Positions 1 to 8,416 of a DNA stretch of 38,731 bases are shown piece after piece. The notes below the pieces were generated by a model. The model saw only the letters and a list, made by a program, of their open reading frames with translations. It was not told the DNA's origin and did no database searches. The DNA lies in contig DANO01000019.1 of the NCBI GenBank assembly GCA_002497295.1, positions 1-38,731 on the forward strand, in the 5' to 3' direction. The translations under genes and the position numbers were made by a program. The stretch is from Euryarchaeota archaeon UBA171. Lineage in GTDB: Archaea > Thermoplasmatota > Poseidoniia > Poseidoniales > Thalassarchaeaceae. Numbering within the stretch: position 1 is the stretch's first letter; every line of letters starts with the position of its first letter.

Positions 1-1
1 C

Positions 2-787
2 CCGGATGAGGACCTCCCGATGGTATCTGAATCTCTCGAAGTCATAAATGAAGAAGAAGTTGAGCCTTTAGAAGAGATTGATGATGTAGGAGAGGATCCT
101 TTGCCATCGATGGATGAAGATGAATTATTGTCTCTCACTAATGCTGAATTGCGGTCGATGCTATCCAATCTTGGCGCCCCTACACGAGGCAACAAGAAGG
201 CGCTTGTTGAGCGGCTTCTTGCCGTTGAAGCCAACGTTATGGAAGAAGAGGCGTCCGATGAAGGAACCGAGGAAATTTTGCCTGGTGATGATTATGAGGG
301 AGAAGTCGGAGGTACCGAAGAGGCTGACGAGAACAGGATAGAGGCTGACATTCTTCCAACTCGACCACCAGTGATACCAGATATTCCTATTGTGGATGTA
401 TCTGATGCGAAAACAAGCCATGAAGATATCGAACTTATTTCGAGCCTGCCGGAGATCGATGCCGTGCTGGGCGGGTCCCCTGAAACTCTCGAAAAGATCT
501 CGTATTGGCCATGGACGCAAAAGATGCCTTGGATTGAGCGAGATATAGCTATCAAACTCAAACAGGCAATGGAAGAGGCTCGAGAAAAGAGGATGAGTAA
601 GGCGAGGGACTTGCTCGACGAGGCAGGCCCTCATCTGGGGGAGCGCACTCGGCTCCTATTCCCTGTTTGTCGACTGCTTCAGGCACTGGGCAGAGGCGAT
701 GAGGTGCCGAGCATTGTCGCAGGGGCCGAGGAAATGCATCCATCGGACCCTGCTGTAGCAGATGCAAGGTATCGTCTTGGAGTATGA
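2..787 (+). CDS. SAP-domain protein, 5' end outside window
   Basis: The reading frame is open from the first bases of the window, so this is the 3' part of a longer gene; the ATG at 20 is only an internal candidate start. An acidic, Glu/Asp-rich N-terminal stretch precedes a SAP-type helix-turn-helix at about bases 119-229 (pattern L-T-N-A-E-L-R-S-M-L, then G-A-P-T-R-G-N-K-K-A-L-V-E-R-L). SAP domains usually bind DNA or RNA. After another acidic linker with repeated prolines, the last ~80 residues are helical and resemble a TPR-like helical pair (residues K-A-R-D-L-L-D-E-A-G). The stop at 785-787 lies one base before the next gene's ATG, so the two are probably co-transcribed. The SAP call is from motif recognition. 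The cellular role is unknown. Confidence 0.7.
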   Translation, partial: PDEDLPMVSESLEVINEEEVEPLEEIDDVGEDPLPSMDEDELLSLTNAELRSMLSNLGAPTRGNKKALVERLLAVEANVMEEEASDEGTEEILPGDDYEGEVGGTEEADENRIEADILPTRPPVIPDIPIVDVSDAKTSHEDIELISSLPEIDAVLGGSPETLEKISYWPWTQKMPWIERDIAIKLKQAMEEAREKRMSKARDLLDEAGPHLGERTRLLFPVCRLLQALGRGDEVPSIVAGAEEMHPSDPAVADARYRLGV

Positions 788-788
788 T

Positions 789-1358
789 ATGAGCAGACGG
801 CCGACCGTTTCAATACGGGTTGATGAGCGATTGGTCCTCAGACCAGCAGCACTCAAGAATCTTGAAGATTTGACCGAGGCATTTCTAGAAACATGGCCGG
901 AAGTGAGCAGGGCTATGCCCTGGATTAATCCGGACAAAGACGTAGAGGGGCAACTCTCCGATTTTTTAGATGAGGCGGAACGGATGGGTAGGGCTGGGTT
1001 GCTACATCATTGGGTAATGGTTGATCCTCAGTCCGACAGACTGATGGGACTGATTGGTTTTGACAGAGTAACTCGTTCGAATAAAAGCGATTGGAATCTC
1101 GGATATTGGGTAAGAAGTCTGGATCAACGCCGGGGTATTGCCAGAAAATCAATCGATGCTGTTCTCAGATGGATTGGTGAAGGCTCTCAAATGGTGATAG
1201 AGGTCAAGGTTGATCCGAACAACAAGGCTGGAGTCACAACAGTCAGACGAGCGCTTCGTGACTGGGGGGGCGTTAGGGCCCCTGAGGGCGATGCGTCCAT
1301 CACAGTGGCTGGACTAAGGACAATGCATCACTGCCATCTGATCGAAGTTGGGATATAA
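789..1358 (+). CDS. GNAT-family N-acetyltransferase (RimJ/RimL-like)
   Basis: A 189-residue protein with the layout of RimJ/RimL-type GNAT acetyltransferases, which move an acetyl group from acetyl-CoA to an amine, often a protein N-terminus. The order is a beta start R-L-V-L-R-P-A, an alpha region ending in M-P-W-I-N, a strand L-M-G-L-I-G-F-D, then G-Y-W-V-R followed by the acetyl-CoA pyrophosphate loop Q-R-R-G-I-A-R-K-S. I chose the ATG at 789, one base after the previous stop. An in-frame ATG at 762 would overlap the upstream gene by 26 bases and add residues unlike the family. The substrate cannot be told from sequence. Confidence 0.8.
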   Translation: MSRRPTVSIRVDERLVLRPAALKNLEDLTEAFLETWPEVSRAMPWINPDKDVEGQLSDFLDEAERMGRAGLLHHWVMVDPQSDRLMGLIGFDRVTRSNKSDWNLGYWVRSLDQRRGIARKSIDAVLRWIGEGSQMVIEVKVDPNNKAGVTTVRRALRDWGGVRAPEGDASITVAGLRTMHHCHLIEVGI

Positions 1359-1435
1359 TTTCACTACATCAAGAGAGGTCTCAGTCGTGTGGGAGGTTGA
1401 AAGGTACCCCCCATTTCGGGAATAGAGGGGAGTGC

Positions 1436-4078
1436 ATGGGACGGAGAGCTCATCTTCCAGACGCTGATCCGGATGAAACCGGCGAATGGCTTGAGGCTCT
1501 TCGTGATGTGGCTGGTAAAAGCGGGGTATCAAGAGCTAGGATCTTGCTCCATGAGATTCTTGGCGAGGCGTATGATCTCGGAGTCCCTATTTCACCGATT
1601 TCTAGAACACCGTACCTGAATACGATACCAAGAGAGAGCGAGGTATCATATCCAGGGGATGAAGGTCTAGAGGTTGAGTTTCAAAATCATGTACTATGGA
1701 ATGCGGCCGCCATAGTATCTGATGCCAATAGAAGAATCGATGGTATAGGAGGCCATATCTCGACTTATGCCTCATCCTCCACCTTGTATGAAGTGGGATT
1801 CAATCATGTTTTCCGAGGCAAGGAGGGCGGTATTGGCGATGCTGTTTACATCCAAGGGCACGGTAGCCCTGGAATTTATGCTAGGGCCTTTTTAGAGGGG
1901 CGCCTCGATCGAGAGGTGCTAAAGAAATTCAGACAAGAAGTAGGGGGAGGAGGGTTGTCTTCCTACCCTCATCCTAGATTGATGCCGGATTTCTGGGAGT
2001 ATCCGACGGTCTCAATGGGTCTAGGGCCGCTTGCCGCGGTGATGCAAGCCAAATTTTGGAAATATCTCCAAAATAGAGGTCTTGCGGATACTTCGAAGTC
2101 TCGTGTCTTTTCATTTCTTGGCGATGGGGAAATGGATGAGCCGGAGTCAATCGCCTCAATTGCTGTCGCTGGACGTGAGCGGCTAGACAACCTGATTGTG
2201 GTTGTGAATTGTAATCTGCAACGGCTTGATGGCCCCGTTCGAGGCAATGCTAAGATCATTCAAGAGCTTGAAGGGCTTTACAGAGGAGCGGGTTGGGAAG
2301 TCATAAAAGTCCTGTGGAATGAAGCATGGGATAGTTTGCTTCGAAGACATGGAAGTATTCTCTTAGATCGTCTAGAGGAGATAACGGACGGGGATTTCCA
2401 AAGAATGAGCATATTGGACGCTCCTGCATTCAGAATTGAATTCTTCTCAGGGTCCGAGGAATTAGAAAAGATTGGATCTTCTCTTTCCGATGATGAAATT
2501 GCAATGCTCGGAAGAGGAGGTCATGATCGGCGAAAGGTGCTTGCAGCGTATCGTGCCGCTGAAAGATCAGATCGTCCTGCCGTGATTCTTGCACATACCG
2601 TTAAAGGATGGGGAATCGAGTCTTTCCTAGCAAGGAATTCAACGCATCAGAAGAAGAAGATGGATCGTGAGTCGCTCTTGGCATATCGTGATCATCTCGG
2701 TGTGAGGGTTTCTGATGATATGGTGGAAGAGGATCCTTTTGTTGAGTTCTCATCTGATAGTCAGGCAATGGCTTATGCAAAAGACAGGCGTTCATCTCTC
2801 GGAGGGCCCTTGCCCTCTCGAAGTCCTTCTCCAATGGGATTTGAAATCCCAGAGTCCTCGGTATTCTCAGAATTCGACGCAGGTACTCCGGAGAAGCAAA
2901 AGGTATCGACGACGATGGTTTTCGTTCGGTTATTACGCAGTCTCATGAAATCTGATATCGGAAAACGAGTGGTTCCAGTGATACCGGACGAAGGGCGTAC
3001 GTTCGGAATGGATCCGTTGTTCAGTGAATTCGGGATTTTCTCTCTTGGGGGTCAAAAATATACTCCTGTAGACCATACTATGCTCATGAATTACAAAGAA
3101 TCCGAATCTGGTCAGATTTTGCAAGAAGGGATTTCTGAAGCCGGTGCGATGGCTACTTGGACTGCGGCTGCAACTTCGTACGCACATTCCGGAGTCGGCT
3201 CGATCCCTTTCTACATATTCTACTCGATGTTTGGATTCCAGAGAGTCGCCGATCAAGTCTGGGCTGCTGCAGATGCTCGGGCAAGAGGATTTCTGATGGG
3301 GGCGACCGCGGGTCGGACTACATTGAATGGGGAAGGTTTGCAACATCAAGACGGGCATAGTCTTCTCCTAGCATCAACTGTCCCTTCAGTCCGAGCATGG
3401 GATCCTGCGTATGCGTATGAGCTTGCCACGATAATACAGCATGGGATCCAAGAAATGGTGGTGGATGAGAAGGATATGATTCACTATATTATGCTCTACA
3501 ACGATAATGAGAGCCAACCTCAGAAGCCCGAGGGCTGCGAAGAGGGGATAATACGAGGAGCGTATGTAATCAAGAAGCCTGTAGAAGAAGGCGGGCCGTT
3601 GGTGAGGTTGTTAGGTTCAGGTCCAATCCTCAAGAATGTAGTTGCAGCCTCCGAGAAGCTTGTTGAATACGGGGTTAGAACAGAAATATGGTCGGTCACA
3701 TCGTATGGCGAGTTACGTCGTGAAGGTATTGAATCCGAGCGAATAAAAAGACTTGATCCTTCAGATGTTACAAAGCCTTACGTCGTTTCATGTTTCGGCG
3801 ACGCCGTCCCCACCGTCGCTGCCTCGGACTACATAGCTGCAGTACCAGAAATGATTCAGAGATGGGTGGGGGGATCGTTTTGTGTGCTCGGAACAGACGG
3901 TTATGGTAGAAGCGATACGCGTGATGCGCTCAGAAAATTCTTCGAAATTGATTCAGATAGTATAGTCGTTGGGGCTCTTTCGCTCCTTGAGAAAGATGGG
4001 AGTCTAGAAAGCGGTACGGTTGCATCGGCGGTTGAAATGATGGGAATTGATATGGAACGATTCGATGTGACTGTTTGA
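1436..4078 (+). CDS. aceE: Pyruvate dehydrogenase E1, homodimeric AceE type
   Basis: A thiamine-diphosphate enzyme that decarboxylates pyruvate and passes the acetyl group to the lipoyl arm of E2. At 880 residues it matches homodimeric bacterial AceE (E. coli, 887) and not the split E1-alpha/beta. The cofactor motif runs from G-D-G-E-M-D at residue 229 to N-C-N at 258-260, nearly the same numbering as E. coli D230/N260. The active-site histidine region T-H-Q-K-K-K-M is also present. I chose the ATG at 1436, with a purine-rich GGGGAG just upstream; a TTG at 1397 is in frame but less likely. The stop lies 2 bases from the end of the convergent oxidoreductase gene. No E2 or E3 gene is seen nearby, which is unusual. 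The family is nearly certain; bacterial origin is an inference. Confidence 0.93.
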   Translation: MGRRAHLPDADPDETGEWLEALRDVAGKSGVSRARILLHEILGEAYDLGVPISPISRTPYLNTIPRESEVSYPGDEGLEVEFQNHVLWNAAAIVSDANRRIDGIGGHISTYASSSTLYEVGFNHVFRGKEGGIGDAVYIQGHGSPGIYARAFLEGRLDREVLKKFRQEVGGGGLSSYPHPRLMPDFWEYPTVSMGLGPLAAVMQAKFWKYLQNRGLADTSKSRVFSFLGDGEMDEPESIASIAVAGRERLDNLIVVVNCNLQRLDGPVRGNAKIIQELEGLYRGAGWEVIKVLWNEAWDSLLRRHGSILLDRLEEITDGDFQRMSILDAPAFRIEFFSGSEELEKIGSSLSDDEIAMLGRGGHDRRKVLAAYRAAERSDRPAVILAHTVKGWGIESFLARNSTHQKKKMDRESLLAYRDHLGVRVSDDMVEEDPFVEFSSDSQAMAYAKDRRSSLGGPLPSRSPSPMGFEIPESSVFSEFDAGTPEKQKVSTTMVFVRLLRSLMKSDIGKRVVPVIPDEGRTFGMDPLFSEFGIFSLGGQKYTPVDHTMLMNYKESESGQILQEGISEAGAMATWTAAATSYAHSGVGSIPFYIFYSMFGFQRVADQVWAAADARARGFLMGATAGRTTLNGEGLQHQDGHSLLLASTVPSVRAWDPAYAYELATIIQHGIQEMVVDEKDMIHYIMLYNDNESQPQKPEGCEEGIIRGAYVIKKPVEEGGPLVRLLGSGPILKNVVAASEKLVEYGVRTEIWSVTSYGELRREGIESERIKRLDPSDVTKPYVVSCFGDAVPTVAASDYIAAVPEMIQRWVGGSFCVLGTDGYGRSDTRDALRKFFEIDSDSIVVGALSLLEKDGSLESGTVASAVEMMGIDMERFDVTV

Positions 4079-4080
4079 TC

Positions 4081-5172
4081 TCAGTCCTCTACGAATCCAT
4101 CCCATCGGCACATGTAATCTATGAAAACGGGACTCAGATCTGCTTCTGAAAGCTGTTTTCTAGTGAAGGGCGGGCGCGTATTATCGCCGGTATGTACTCT
4201 TGAGGGCCAATCGGGATGGGCGATGCCGGCTCTTCCGACACCCAACATGTCTGCACCTTGGAGAAATGCCTCTGAGACATCATCTTCATCCCATATCCCC
4301 CCAGTAGTGAGGATGGGTATCTGACCGCCTATTTTTCTAGAGAATTCAGTGGTTATCGGTATTGCGTCTGGTCCATCATGAATCTTTTTTGATATGTCCC
4401 AACAAGACAGGTGAAGAATATCGATGCCTTCATCGATTAAATCTCTCGACAAATCTAGGCTGTCTTCGATTGTTATGCCACAAGATGAGTATGACGGAGA
4501 TATCCTTACAGCGATTATGAAATTAGACGGAACGGTTTTCTTGATTCTGCGTACTATCTCTATTAAGAATCTAAATCTAGCCTTTCTCGAACCGCCCCAC
4601 TCATCTTCTCTTCGGTTGGTTTTGGTGCCTAGAAATTGAGAGATCAGATATCCGTGAGCGCCGTGTATCTCAATGCCATCGAAACCTGCATCTGAGCATC
4701 TTTGTGCGGCGATTGCGAACCATTGTATTGCTTCTTCTATCTCCTGCTCACCCATAGATCGGGAATAACCTGTTGAGGACTGCTCAGTCTTATTCACACT
4801 GCTAGACATCGGAACTTCTCCAATAAGATCTGTTGGGGCCCTCATGCCCCCGTGAAAAATTTGAACGAGGCTCGCAGCTCCATGGCGTCTTATTCTCTCG
4901 GATAACTCCTCCAAACCAGGAAGCATGTCGTCGCTGTGTACGCCCAACTCACCAACCCAAGATTTGCCACTGGGATGGACAAATGCGGCAGCTGTTGTAA
5001 CGATGCCAAAACCGTCCTTTGCACGTCTTTCAAGCCACCTTATCTCATCTTGAGTGAGCGTGCCGTCTTCTCGACTTTGCTTGTTTGTAAGTGCTGCTAA
5101 GACGCTCCTATTCCGCAGAACAATCTTCGATCTTGGAAGAACGATCGGCTGATTGAGCGATTTAGACCTCAT
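4081..5172 (-). CDS. NADH:flavin oxidoreductase, Old Yellow Enzyme family
   Basis: A 363-residue FMN-dependent TIM-barrel oxidoreductase of the single-domain OYE/YqjM type, lacking the extra FeS/FAD domain of 2,4-dienoyl-CoA reductase. Evidence includes the N-terminal K-I-V-L-R-N-R-S-V-L-A-A strand, the active-site stretch G-I-E-I-H-G-A-H-G-Y-L-I-S-Q-F-L followed by N-R-R-E-D-E-W-G-G-S, and the C-terminal FMN-phosphate motif T-T-G-G-I-W plus G-A-D-M-L-G-V-G-R-A. Such enzymes reduce activated C=C bonds using NAD(P)H; the physiological substrate is unknown. The gene starts 7 bases after the purH stop, so it is likely the last gene of that operon. It converges on aceE with a 2-base gap. Confidence 0.9.
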   Translation of the reverse strand: MRSKSLNQPIVLPRSKIVLRNRSVLAALTNKQSREDGTLTQDEIRWLERRAKDGFGIVTTAAAFVHPSGKSWVGELGVHSDDMLPGLEELSERIRRHGAASLVQIFHGGMRAPTDLIGEVPMSSSVNKTEQSSTGYSRSMGEQEIEEAIQWFAIAAQRCSDAGFDGIEIHGAHGYLISQFLGTKTNRREDEWGGSRKARFRFLIEIVRRIKKTVPSNFIIAVRISPSYSSCGITIEDSLDLSRDLIDEGIDILHLSCWDISKKIHDGPDAIPITTEFSRKIGGQIPILTTGGIWDEDDVSEAFLQGADMLGVGRAGIAHPDWPSRVHTGDNTRPPFTRKQLSEADLSPVFIDYMCRWDGFVED

Positions 5173-5179
5173 ATGACCA

Positions 5180-6763
5180 CTAGTGTAGGAAGAGTCTCTT
5201 GTGTGTAAAAATCATTGAGATGCCATGTTCGTTTGCAGCGGCAATTGAATCGGAATCTCTCATGGAGCCACCGGGTTGTATGATGGAAGAGACGCCTATT
5301 TCGCTTGCTGCATCGACGCCGTCCCGGAATGGGAAAAACGCATCTGACACCATCATTGAGTCCTTTGCTCTGTCTCCTGCTCTCCTAGCAGCGATCCTGA
5401 CTGCCTCTACTCGACTTGTTTGGCCAGGGCCCACCCCTACCGTTGTAAAGCCCGATGGTGTACTGGACACGAGCAGTATTGCGTTTGATTTGACCTCGGA
5501 AATGACGGTTGTTCCGAATTTTGCGAGCATGATTTCTGTTTCATTGAACTCCCTGTCTGTGACGCACTGTACTGAATCCCATTGTATGGATGGTGGGCCT
5601 TGGACCTGCGCTAACCAGCCTCCATCCAGTTGCCGTAGACTCACAACATCTTCACGAGGCGTCATGGATGAGAGTGTTAGCATTCTCCTATTCTTTTTCT
5701 GGGAGAGTATCTCAAGAACACCGGGTTCGTACCCCGGCGCTATCATGCACTCGAAGAAGTGGTCGCCGATCGATTCGGCTGTTTTCTTTTCAACTGGCTT
5801 TGTGAAAGCTATCACGCATCCAAATGCACTTTCTGAATCGCTTGCCAAGGCGTTGTTCCAAGCTCCTTCCTGTGTCTTATCGACTGCTGCTCCGCAGGGA
5901 TTAGTATGTTTGATGACCACGCACCCATGATAATTTTCAAAACCAGATGCAATGAGTGATCTGGCGAGTCTCAGTGCGCCGTCTAAATCCAGATAATTGT
6001 TGTAGGATAGGGGTTTCCCACCGTGCTGTAATGCTCCGGCAAGACCTGATTTTTCTCCTGAATTAGGATAAAATGCGGCGGATTGATGTGGGTTCTCACC
6101 ATATCGTAAACTCGTTCCTTGGACAGTGGAAATATGTACTCTTGTGGGTACCTGTTCGCCTATGAATCGATTATCAAGTTCCGAAGAAACGGCTGCGTCG
6201 TAAGCAGCTGTTCTTTGAAAGGCCTGAAGAGCCAGTCTGCTCCGTAGTGAGTGGGTTATTCTTGTGGGGTCGCCGGCAGTTGCAGAAAGTGATTGTATAA
6301 TCTCTGAATATTGCTCTGAGGATGTTACCACTAGAACATCTTGATGGTTTTTGGCTGCTGATCTAATCATGGTAGGTCCACCGATGTCTATCATTTCTAT
6401 CAATTCTGAATCGCTTACAGGAGGTTTGTGTGATGCGGTCTCTTCAAATGGATACAGATTGACGCAAACGAGGTCGATTGGAGCGTATCCAAGACTTTCA
6501 AGCATGTCCATATCATCTGGGTTGTTTCTCCTGGCGAGTAATCCAGAATGTACTGCTGGATGGAGTGTCTTGACTCGGCCATCGAAACATTCTGGATGCC
6601 CTGTTGCCTCTGAAACATCCTGTACTTCGAGTCCCGATTCCCTCATCAAACGGGCTGTGCCTCCAGTGGAAAGAAGCTTCCAGCCCAGATCTGCTAAACT
6701 CTGGGCGAATTCGACTATCCCCTCTTTGTGATAGACGCTGATGAGGGCTCTGCGATTCGTCAT
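5180..6763 (-). CDS. purH: Bifunctional AICAR transformylase / IMP cyclohydrolase
   Basis: Catalyses the last two steps of IMP synthesis: formylation of AICAR by 10-formyl-THF and closure to IMP. The length of 527 residues is typical of bacterial PurH. The N-terminal cyclohydrolase (MGS-like fold) shows S-T-G-G-T-A near residues 32-37, V-K-T-L-H-P near 64-69, N-L-Y-P-F near 102-106 and I-D-I-G-G-P-T-M-I-R-S-A. The transformylase domain has R-Y-G-E-N-P-H-Q at 220-227 and the catalytic pair K285-H286 in I-K-H-T-N-P-C-G. The last ~60 residues carry the usual S-D-A-F-F-P-F-R-D-G and I-I-Q-P-G-G-S motifs. It lies between the thermosome-like gene and the OYE gene on the same strand. Confidence 0.96.
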   Translation of the reverse strand: MTNRRALISVYHKEGIVEFAQSLADLGWKLLSTGGTARLMRESGLEVQDVSEATGHPECFDGRVKTLHPAVHSGLLARRNNPDDMDMLESLGYAPIDLVCVNLYPFEETASHKPPVSDSELIEMIDIGGPTMIRSAAKNHQDVLVVTSSEQYSEIIQSLSATAGDPTRITHSLRSRLALQAFQRTAAYDAAVSSELDNRFIGEQVPTRVHISTVQGTSLRYGENPHQSAAFYPNSGEKSGLAGALQHGGKPLSYNNYLDLDGALRLARSLIASGFENYHGCVVIKHTNPCGAAVDKTQEGAWNNALASDSESAFGCVIAFTKPVEKKTAESIGDHFFECMIAPGYEPGVLEILSQKKNRRMLTLSSMTPREDVVSLRQLDGGWLAQVQGPPSIQWDSVQCVTDREFNETEIMLAKFGTTVISEVKSNAILLVSSTPSGFTTVGVGPGQTSRVEAVRIAARRAGDRAKDSMMVSDAFFPFRDGVDAASEIGVSSIIQPGGSMRDSDSIAAANEHGISMIFTHKRLFLH

Positions 6764-6805
6764 GTTGATTCCCAGACGAACAGGTCAATGACCATTAGGG
6801 AAGAA

Positions 6806-8401
6806 TCAATCGCCTCGAGCACTCACAACTTGGTCTATTCTAAGCATGCCTACAGCAGTCTCAAGAGCGGCCTCTATGCTAGAAAGAATCGCTGAAGAGG
6901 GGTGCAGGACATCGTCTATTTCCTTCACCTCTCCCTGTTCGGTTACCCCATATTCCCGCTCTACCTCATCCCTTGACTTCGTCCTAATCTCAAGAACGAT
7001 ATCAAGGCCCTCCGCACCTGCATTGGATGCTAAGGCGAAGGGGATGCATTCCATTGCACGAGCAAAGGCATCCATCGCTAGGCGTTCTCTCCCAGGTTCA
7101 TTCAAACTAGCAGATCTGACCCCGTGCGCAATTCTTGCATGTATTGAACCTGCGCCAACCACGACATGGGGGTTCGTCTCACAGGCGGATATCGATCGTA
7201 TGGCGTCATGCAAGCAGCGAATGGTCTCCTCTGATGCGATGTCTGAGGTCCCACTCACGGATATCGTGACAAGTTTTGCAAATGGACATGCATCAATTGT
7301 GATGATGTCTTCCACCTGATCAGATGCTGGTTTTCGGACCCATTCAACTGAGCCGCAATTACCGAGCATTTCTGAATCGATGTCCATTACTCCATCGATT
7401 ACCGCGGCATTAGTCGCGAGGGCTGCCTGCTCTATTTCGGAGGAGTCGAGTTCGGATATGACTAAAATTCCAGAATTGGTAAGACTGTGCAGGACGTCTC
7501 TATCGACTTCCCCTCCGCATAAAACAAGCCTTGCCCCGCTGTGAGATATGGATCGGACAATCTTCTCTTTTCTATTCTGCTCTGCAGCGATAAAGGAGTC
7601 AAGTTGGTCGGCATCGGTGATTTTTATCTCTGCTACGCGAGTCATTTTCCGAATTTTTAAGTCCCCTCTAATCACTGCCACTTGCACTTCTTTCAAGTTG
7701 TTTGGAGAATTGTCCGAAGGGACTCGTCGCCTCAGAACAAGTCCTTGGACAAGTCTTGAATCTCGTTGGCTTCCTTGTCCTGTTTTGTGCATTCCAAAAT
7801 TCTCTGTTGATACTTCCGAGGCATTTGGCCGTAAGATGCGAAAGGCTTCAGACAAGATCGGTGCAAAATGTGCTGCATCTACACTTTTGCCAGTCATGGA
7901 TGTGGTTGCTATCTTGGAGAGGTCTTCATCACTGATATTACGTGATCTTGCATTCACAACAGAGGAAGCTATCGCAAGCGATTTGCGGTATCCATCTACT
8001 ACTGTGAGTGGATGTAGGCCTCTTGATAGCAGACGTGCTGCCTCTTCGAGAAGTGCTCCGCAGATGAGCATCGTAGCCGTTACGCCATCGCCACTCATTT
8101 CTTCCTGTGTCTTACCCATTGAAACCATCATTCTCGCTGCTGGATGCTTGACCAAAAGCTCTGATACAATTCTAGCTCCATCGTTTGTAACGGCCATACT
8201 ACCATCTGTTTTGTATAGCATCTTATCGAGGCCTCGTGGGCCAAAAGTGGGACGGAGAATATCTGAAAATACCCTCGCTGCCGCTATCATTTTCTCTTGG
8301 ACCTCTGTGCCATTCGTAATCTTCGTCTGATCTTTCACGATGCGTACTGGGGCAGCTGGGCCTGACTCGGTCACGTTACCTGCACAGATTCCTGCATTCA
8401 A
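6806..8401 (-). CDS. Divergent group II chaperonin (thermosome) subunit
   Basis: A 531-residue protein alignable end to end with archaeal thermosome subunits, which form ATP-driven double-ring folding chambers. Equatorial motifs include G-P-R-G-L-D-K-M (54-61), T-N-D-G-A (72-76), the nucleotide loop G-D-G-V-T (104-108; the family usually has G-D-G-T-T), and the catalytic Asp in L-H-D-A-I (D399). The usual G-G-G-A-x-E loop is G-A-G-S-I-H. The C-terminal L-R-I-D-Q-V-V region is conserved, but the Gly/Met-rich tail of many thermosomes is absent. The start is a TTG at 8401 and the first ~20 residues are uncertain. The gene begins 15 bases after the upstream ATPase stop. It may be a specialised or regulatory subunit; that is inference. 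Confidence 0.87.
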   Translation of the reverse strand: MNAGICAGNVTESGPAAPVRIVKDQTKITNGTEVQEKMIAAARVFSDILRPTFGPRGLDKMLYKTDGSMAVTNDGARIVSELLVKHPAARMMVSMGKTQEEMSGDGVTATMLICGALLEEAARLLSRGLHPLTVVDGYRKSLAIASSVVNARSRNISDEDLSKIATTSMTGKSVDAAHFAPILSEAFRILRPNASEVSTENFGMHKTGQGSQRDSRLVQGLVLRRRVPSDNSPNNLKEVQVAVIRGDLKIRKMTRVAEIKITDADQLDSFIAAEQNRKEKIVRSISHSGARLVLCGGEVDRDVLHSLTNSGILVISELDSSEIEQAALATNAAVIDGVMDIDSEMLGNCGSVEWVRKPASDQVEDIITIDACPFAKLVTISVSGTSDIASEETIRCLHDAIRSISACETNPHVVVGAGSIHARIAHGVRSASLNEPGRERLAMDAFARAMECIPFALASNAGAEGLDIVLEIRTKSRDEVEREYGVTEQGEVKEIDDVLHPSSAILSSIEAALETAVGMLRIDQVVSARGD

Positions 8402-8416
8402 TAACCCTGCGAGAGT

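Noticed and set aside
7548..8330. Plus-strand frame of 260 codons over the thermosome-like gene
   Set aside because: It is the antisense of a gene with unambiguous chaperonin motifs and has no domain pattern of its own.
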